Positions 15,486-18,978 of a stretch of DNA of 18,978 bases are shown piece after piece. The notes beneath the pieces are model-generated. The model was not told where the DNA came from. It saw nothing but the letters and a program-made list of their open reading frames with translations, and made no database searches. The stretch's first letter is position 1; the number at the start of each line of letters is the position of its first letter. The stretch is from JABFRJ01 sp964389095 (GTDB taxonomy: Bacteria; Pseudomonadota; Alphaproteobacteria; Rhizobiales; Hyphomicrobiaceae). A program made the translations under genes and the position numbers. The stretch spans positions 1 to 18,978 of the forward strand of contig CAYMEB010000077.1 in NCBI GenBank assembly GCA_964389095.1, written 5' to 3'.

Positions 15486-16753
15486 GCCAGCCGGCTCCAG
15501 GCCTTGATGAAGAAATCCGGCGCGCCGAAATTGCCGGATTTAAGGGCCAGGACGAGGCCGCCGGCAGCGGGATCCAATGCGCGGGTCCACGGCACGCCGG
15601 GATCGATCTCGGGACCGATCTCCAGCATCGTAAGTCCAAGCGCGCCGACCACGGCTCCCGACGTCTCGCCACCGGCGACGAGAAGGCGCGTAAATCCTTG
15701 GGCGACCAGTGCGCGCGCGGTGGCGGCGAGTTCGTGCTCGACGAGCTGGCCCGCCGCGTCGCGGCCGAGTTTGTCCTGAACGAGGCCGACCCGCGCGGGA
15801 TCGTCGCTCGAATAGACCAGGACGGCTTTGTCCGCCGGTTGGGACAGAGCCCAGCGCACGAGATCGCGGTGGCTGGTGCTGCCGTCGTGCAGCGCCAGTG
15901 GGTCGACACGAAGCGCCGGAATGCCAGCATCGATCGCCCGCTTGACCTGCTCGCGCGTGGCCTGGGAGCAGGATCCCGCGATGATCAGCGCGCGACCAGG
16001 TGAGGCGGTCAGCGCCCGTCCGGGCTCTGCCGCGGTCATGAGCCCGGCCCGGATGAAGTTCGACGGCAGCCCCAGCGCGACACCCGAGCCACCGGTGACG
16101 AGCTTCATTTCGGCTACGGCCCGCCCGATGTCGTAGAGATGCATGTCGGTGATGGCATCGACGACGAGGTGGCGTTCACCGCGCGCGCGTGCGGCACGCA
16201 ATGCATCGCCGATCGCATCGGCGCCTTTGTCGACGACGCCGAACGGAATGAGCCCGACCTTGCTCTTCGTCTGGCGTTGCAGGACGCGGACGAGATTGCT
16301 GTCCCGCATCGGCGTCAGGGGATGGTCCTTCATCGGGCTTTCTGCCAACGGCAGATCGCCGACGAACAGGTTCCCCATGTAGATCGTGCGCTTGTTCGTC
16401 GGGAAAGCCGGGCAGGCGATCGTCTGGTCGGATTTCAGCTTCGCCAGGAGAGCGTCGGCGACGGGGCCTATGTTGCCGGCATCTGTGGAATCGAATGTCG
16501 AGCAGTACTTGAAGAAGAGCTGGCGGGCGCCGAGAGCGAGCAGGGCATCGGCGCCCTGCAGCGAAAGACGAACAGCGTCCTCGGCTGGGATCGTCCGCGA
16601 TTTCAGGGCGACGACGACGGCATCGTAGCTTGCGAGTCCATCAGCCGCCGTCGGGATGGTCATGACCTGGACCGTGCGCATCCCCGCGCGTGTCAACATC
16701 AGCGCGAGATCGGTCGCCCCGGTGAGATCATCGGCAATGCATCCGAGTAGCAT
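15482..16753 (-). CDS. otnK: OtnK-like 3-oxo-tetronate kinase (DUF1537 / four-carbon acid sugar kinase family)
   Basis: A 423-residue protein of family-typical length. It begins LLGCIADDLTGATDLALML, the diagnostic N-terminus with the catalytic DD of four-carbon acid sugar kinases. It continues with FFKYCSTFDSTDAGNIG and ACPAFPTNKRTIYMGNLFVG, both characteristic of OtnK. The C-terminal nucleotide-binding domain holds IAGSCSQATREQV and LLVAGGETSGAVV. The enzyme uses ATP to phosphorylate 3-oxo-tetronate (derived from threonate or erythronate) at O4, feeding OtnC. The ATG at 16753 is 8 bases after the DUF35 gene's stop, with AAAGGAT upstream. The dehydrogenase, isomerase and transporter that usually accompany it are not visible in this window. 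Confidence 0.9.
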   Translation of the reverse strand: MLLGCIADDLTGATDLALMLTRAGMRTVQVMTIPTAADGLASYDAVVVALKSRTIPAEDAVRLSLQGADALLALGARQLFFKYCSTFDSTDAGNIGPVADALLAKLKSDQTIACPAFPTNKRTIYMGNLFVGDLPLAESPMKDHPLTPMRDSNLVRVLQRQTKSKVGLIPFGVVDKGADAIGDALRAARARGERHLVVDAITDMHLYDIGRAVAEMKLVTGGSGVALGLPSNFIRAGLMTAAEPGRALTASPGRALIIAGSCSQATREQVKRAIDAGIPALRVDPLALHDGSTSHRDLVRWALSQPADKAVLVYSSDDPARVGLVQDKLGRDAAGQLVEHELAATARALVAQGFTRLLVAGGETSGAVVGALGLTMLEIGPEIDPGVPWTRALDPAAGGLVLALKSGNFGAPDFFIKAWSRLA

Positions 16754-16761
16754 TCGGCTGA

Positions 16762-17094
16762 TTATCCTTTCTGAGACGCGGCAAACACGGGAACGCTCCG
16801 ATGGGAGCCGATGGCCCGCACGCGCGTTCCCGGTAGGAGCGATGGTTCGGGGTCGTGAAGGCGCCCGGTCACCTGGCAGCCGGCGTCGAGGCGGACGACA
16901 GCTACGGCGTAGGATTTCTCGTCCTTGAATGCGAGCGGTGGCCGCCGGATGACGGTCCACGACACGATCTCGCCATCGCCCGAAACCGTGAACGGCTCCA
17001 GTTTCGTGAAGCAGCGCCCGCAAAGCTCCCGCGGTCCAGGATCGAGCGTCCCGCAGGAGGGGCAGCGCATGACGCGGACGCTGCTGTCAGGCAT
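16762..17094 (-). CDS. DUF35-type Zn-ribbon/OB-fold protein, thiolase partner
   Basis: A 110-residue protein with an N-terminal zinc ribbon (C11, C14, C25, C28: CPSCG ... CGRC) and an OB-fold domain (GEIVSWTVIRRPP ... SYAVAVVRLDAGCQVTGRL). DUF35 proteins bind thiolase-superfamily partners; known examples include the archaeal HMG-CoA synthase/thiolase complex and the ChsH2 domain that binds the Ltp2 retro-aldolase. The ATG at 17094 has GGAG seven bases upstream and overlaps the end of the thiolase gene by 8 bases, so the two proteins are probably made together and form a complex. All four zinc ligands are present. It has no known catalytic role of its own. Confidence 0.9.
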   Translation of the reverse strand: MPDSSVRVMRCPSCGTLDPGPRELCGRCFTKLEPFTVSGDGEIVSWTVIRRPPLAFKDEKSYAVAVVRLDAGCQVTGRLHDPEPSLLPGTRVRAIGSHRSVPVFAASQKG

Positions 17095-18250
17095 CGGAAC
17101 GCTCCAGGATCGAAACCGTGCAGGCGACCCCGGCGCCGCCGACGTTCTGGGTGAGACCCAGTCGCGCGCCTTCGACCTGGTTCGGATGGCGGCCGCGGAG
17201 CTGCTGGACCACCTCGTAGATCTGCCCGACGCCCGTCGCTCCGACCGGGTGTCCTTTCGAAAGGAGGCCGCCGGAGGGATTGATCGCGATGTCACCGCCG
17301 ACGGACGTGCGTCCGTCCGCTGCCCACTTCGCGCCCATGCCGCGCGGGACCAGCCCGAGGTCCTCGCTGTGCACCACTTCCGCCATGGAGAAGCAATCGT
17401 GGATCTCCGCGACGTCGATGTCGGCGGCAGTGATCCCGGCGGTCTGGTATGCGCGGGCAGCTGCTTCGACCGTGGTGGAGAACGTAATCATGCTGCGGTG
17501 GCCGGAGATACGGGCTGGGCCTCGGGTTTGGACTGCGGCTCGGATCCGGATCGGCAGATCCGGTGCGGCGCGGGCCCGCTCCGCCGTGGTGACGACCACG
17601 GCCGAGGCCCCATCGGAGACCGGGCAGCAATCGTAGATCTGAAGCGGGTCCGCGATCGGCTGCGATTGGCGGATGATGTCCGCCGTCAGGGCAGCTCCCA
17701 TCTGCGCCAGAGGATTTCTCAGGCCGTTCGATTTGTTCTTGATGACCACGGCGGAGAGTTCGTCCCTGGTGGTTCCGTAGGTGGCCGCGTGGACGCGAAA
17801 CGCCATGCCGAACAAGCCGGGGAAGGTGAGACCGGAGGGCGCGTCGCTGCGGTTGTCCATGGCGCAGTTGAGGGCCGCGGTGACGGCGGCACCGGAAGCG
17901 TGCGTCATCTTCTCGACACCGACGACGAGAGCGGCTTCGCAGAAACCGGCCTGTACCGCCATGACGGCGTGGCGGAAGGCGATCCCTCCCGAGGCGCAAG
18001 CTCCCTCGACCTTGGTGCAGGGAATGTTCGCGAGGCCGAGTTCGTCGCCGATGATCCCGGCGAGGACCTCCTGACCGGTCAGCGGACCGGCGCAGAAGTT
18101 GCCGAGGTAGAGCGCACCGATCTCCGACCGCTCCATCCCAGATCGGGCGAGGGCGGCCGACGCGGCTTCCACCGCGAGGCTTTCCGTTCCCTGCCCGTCG
18201 AGACGGGCATAGCGTGTTGATCCGATGCCGGTGATGACGACGTCGCGCAT
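17087..18250 (-). CDS. SCP2-type thiolase family protein
   Basis: A 387-residue thiolase-fold protein. The nucleophile Cys85 is in VEGACASGG. The SCP2-thiolase hallmark HDCF is at 284-287 (EIHDCFSMAEV), and GHPVGATG (334 for the His) is intact. The C-terminal Cys of canonical biosynthetic/degradative thiolases (CxGGG) is Asn369 here (QNVGGAG), as is usual in the SCP2-like branch. It may cleave or form a 3-oxoacyl-CoA, or act as a retro-aldolase with its DUF35 partner as Ltp2-like proteins do. Two ATGs are possible: 18259 has AAGGAG only 1 base away, so 18250 (10 bases away) was chosen. The coding end overlaps the DUF35 gene; the FAD oxidase gene precedes it with about 80 bases between. Confidence 0.9.
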   Translation of the reverse strand: MRDVVITGIGSTRYARLDGQGTESLAVEAASAALARSGMERSEIGALYLGNFCAGPLTGQEVLAGIIGDELGLANIPCTKVEGACASGGIAFRHAVMAVQAGFCEAALVVGVEKMTHASGAAVTAALNCAMDNRSDAPSGLTFPGLFGMAFRVHAATYGTTRDELSAVVIKNKSNGLRNPLAQMGAALTADIIRQSQPIADPLQIYDCCPVSDGASAVVVTTAERARAAPDLPIRIRAAVQTRGPARISGHRSMITFSTTVEAAARAYQTAGITAADIDVAEIHDCFSMAEVVHSEDLGLVPRGMGAKWAADGRTSVGGDIAINPSGGLLSKGHPVGATGVGQIYEVVQQLRGRHPNQVEGARLGLTQNVGGAGVACTVSILERSDA

Positions 18251-18329
18251 TCCACCCATTCTCCTTCGATGCGAGCCATCCTTAGCACGCGCCCGGTAGC
18301 TGCCAAGCGGCCTCGGTGCCGGCGCGGGC

Positions 18330-18977
18330 TCATGCGAGGCTGCGGAAAAGGTACGTCTTCCCGCTGCGGTAGTCGTAATTGGGGTCTTCCCAGGCGATCA
18401 TTTTGCCTGGATTGAGGAGCCCCCGCGGATCGGCCTCCCGCTTGAAGGCGAGCTGCACCTCGTCGGTCTGCTTCATGCCGCCTTCCTCCAGCGTGTAGCG
18501 ATGCGGATTGAATATCGGCGCGCCCATGTCCTCGTGGATCCGCATGATCTCCTCGAGCCGGTCCTCGCTGGTATGCCGGACCAGCGGCAGCCCGAATGCC
18601 GTGACCTTACCGTCGAAGCGGACGAATTCGAGGTGCGCCATCAGCTCGTCACCGAGCCTCTCGTGGATGCGGCAAGCGAGGTCGACTGTATTCGGGAAAG
18701 GATAAAGCACTTGGAGGTACGTGATGGCTGGATCGACGCGCAGGGCGCGAAGGGTCGTGTGGTTCCAGCCCAGCTCGTAGACCGGGGGAAGGCCCTTCGC
18801 GTCCGCTTCCGCCAATGCGTCGCTGCGCATGAGCACGTTGGCTCCCGGCGTGCGCTCGGTGAAGGCGAGGAGAGCATCCAGGGCGAAGTCGGCGACCATC
18901 ACCGTGACGATGTTGCTTCCGGGTTTCAAAAACCTGCGGTGTCGCGGGAAGTAGTCGTGGCCGATCGGCGCCGCGAT
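18330..18977 (-). CDS. VAO/PCMH-type FAD-binding oxidoreductase, C-terminal part (5' end outside window)
   Basis: The frame is open from the right edge to a TGA at 18330-18332, giving 215 visible residues. It has no internal break; a TTG near 18929 is an ordinary Leu codon, because IGHDYFPRHRRFLKPGSN reads straight through it. The sequence shows the C-terminal cap of FAD-linked oxidases of the vanillyl-alcohol oxidase / 4-cresol dehydrogenase group, with IGHDYFP, a final FNPHRYTLEEG and the terminal DPRGLLNPGKMI. The last is the typical end of these flavoproteins (D-P-x-G-x-L-N-P-G-K). The FAD-binding N-domain and any covalent-FAD residue are outside the window. Such enzymes oxidise phenolic or hydroxy-acid substrates; which one is not evident. 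It is upstream of, and probably co-transcribed with, the thiolase gene. Confidence 0.85.
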   Translation of the reverse strand: MAAPIGHDYFPRHRRFLKPGSNIVTVMVADFALDALLAFTERTPGANVLMRSDALAEADAKGLPPVYELGWNHTTLRALRVDPAITYLQVLYPFPNTVDLACRIHERLGDELMAHLEFVRFDGKVTAFGLPLVRHTSEDRLEEIMRIHEDMGAPIFNPHRYTLEEGGMKQTDEVQLAFKREADPRGLLNPGKMIAWEDPNYDYRSGKTYLFRSLA

Positions 18978-18978
18978 C

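Noticed and set aside
14812..15930. 372-residue minus-strand frame overlapping otnC and the end of otnK
   Set aside because: Arg-rich composition; otnC and otnK in the other frames have intact active sites and coupled start/stop.
16925..18220. 431-residue plus-strand frame opposite the thiolase gene
   Set aside because: Asp/Arg/Gly-rich shadow without domain content; the thiolase on the minus strand has all its hallmark motifs.
18330..18929. A complete 199-residue protein starting at TTG 18929
   Set aside because: The frame continues without a stop to the window edge and the upstream residues (IGHDYFP...) fit the flavoprotein family, so this is the tail of a longer gene.

Overview
This is a GC-rich (about two thirds G+C by eye), densely coding bacterial chromosome segment with short intergenic gaps, GTG starts, overlapping genes and one tRNA. 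The Atm1-type exporter, the LysM/TolA-like envelope protein, the secreted caspase-fold protein and the OtnK/OtnC pair suggest an alphaproteobacterium, possibly of the Rhodospirillales/Hyphomicrobiales kind. That placement is inference. No insertion sequence, prophage, CRISPR array or composition break was seen, so it reads as ordinary chromosome.

Layout. (1) 2-943: the tail of a GH10 xylanase (+) meets a LOG-family phosphoribohydrolase (-). (2) 1258-7243, all +: a secreted Ala/Lys/Glu-rich LysM protein with fourteen 12-residue repeats, an Atm1-type ABC exporter with its own candidate promoter and leader hairpin, and a secreted caspase-like (C14) protein. (3) 7244-8143: tRNA-Gly(GCC) with a candidate promoter and trailing hairpins, then an Lrp/AsnC regulator. 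(4) 8150-11085, all -: TusA-like protein, then a hotdog thioesterase, then a three-part fusion of DEDDh exonuclease, CBS pair and DUF294 nucleotidyltransferase. (5) 11177-14839, all +: a class I-type histone-deacetylase-fold amidohydrolase and an RND/MMPL-type transporter. (6) 14847 to the right edge, all -: a tightly packed unit reading VAO-type FAD oxidase (partial), SCP2-type thiolase, DUF35 OB-fold/zinc-ribbon protein, OtnK, OtnC.

Working together. The right-hand unit is the clearest pathway candidate. A flavoprotein oxidase, a thiolase/DUF35 pair and a kinase/decarboxylase pair for four-carbon sugar acids are packed with 4-8 nt overlaps or gaps across the last four genes. OtnK and OtnC act in sequence on 3-oxo-tetronates; why they sit behind a thiolase module is not explained by known pathways I can name. 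The most unusual single protein is the exonuclease-CBS-DUF294 fusion, in which all five DEDDh residues and the GS...DxD nucleotidyltransferase motif are intact. The best candidates for something not yet described are this fusion, the LysM repeat protein with its duplicated Trp/RISG motif, and the thiolase-Otn operon. I did not find a clear defence island or a mobile system.
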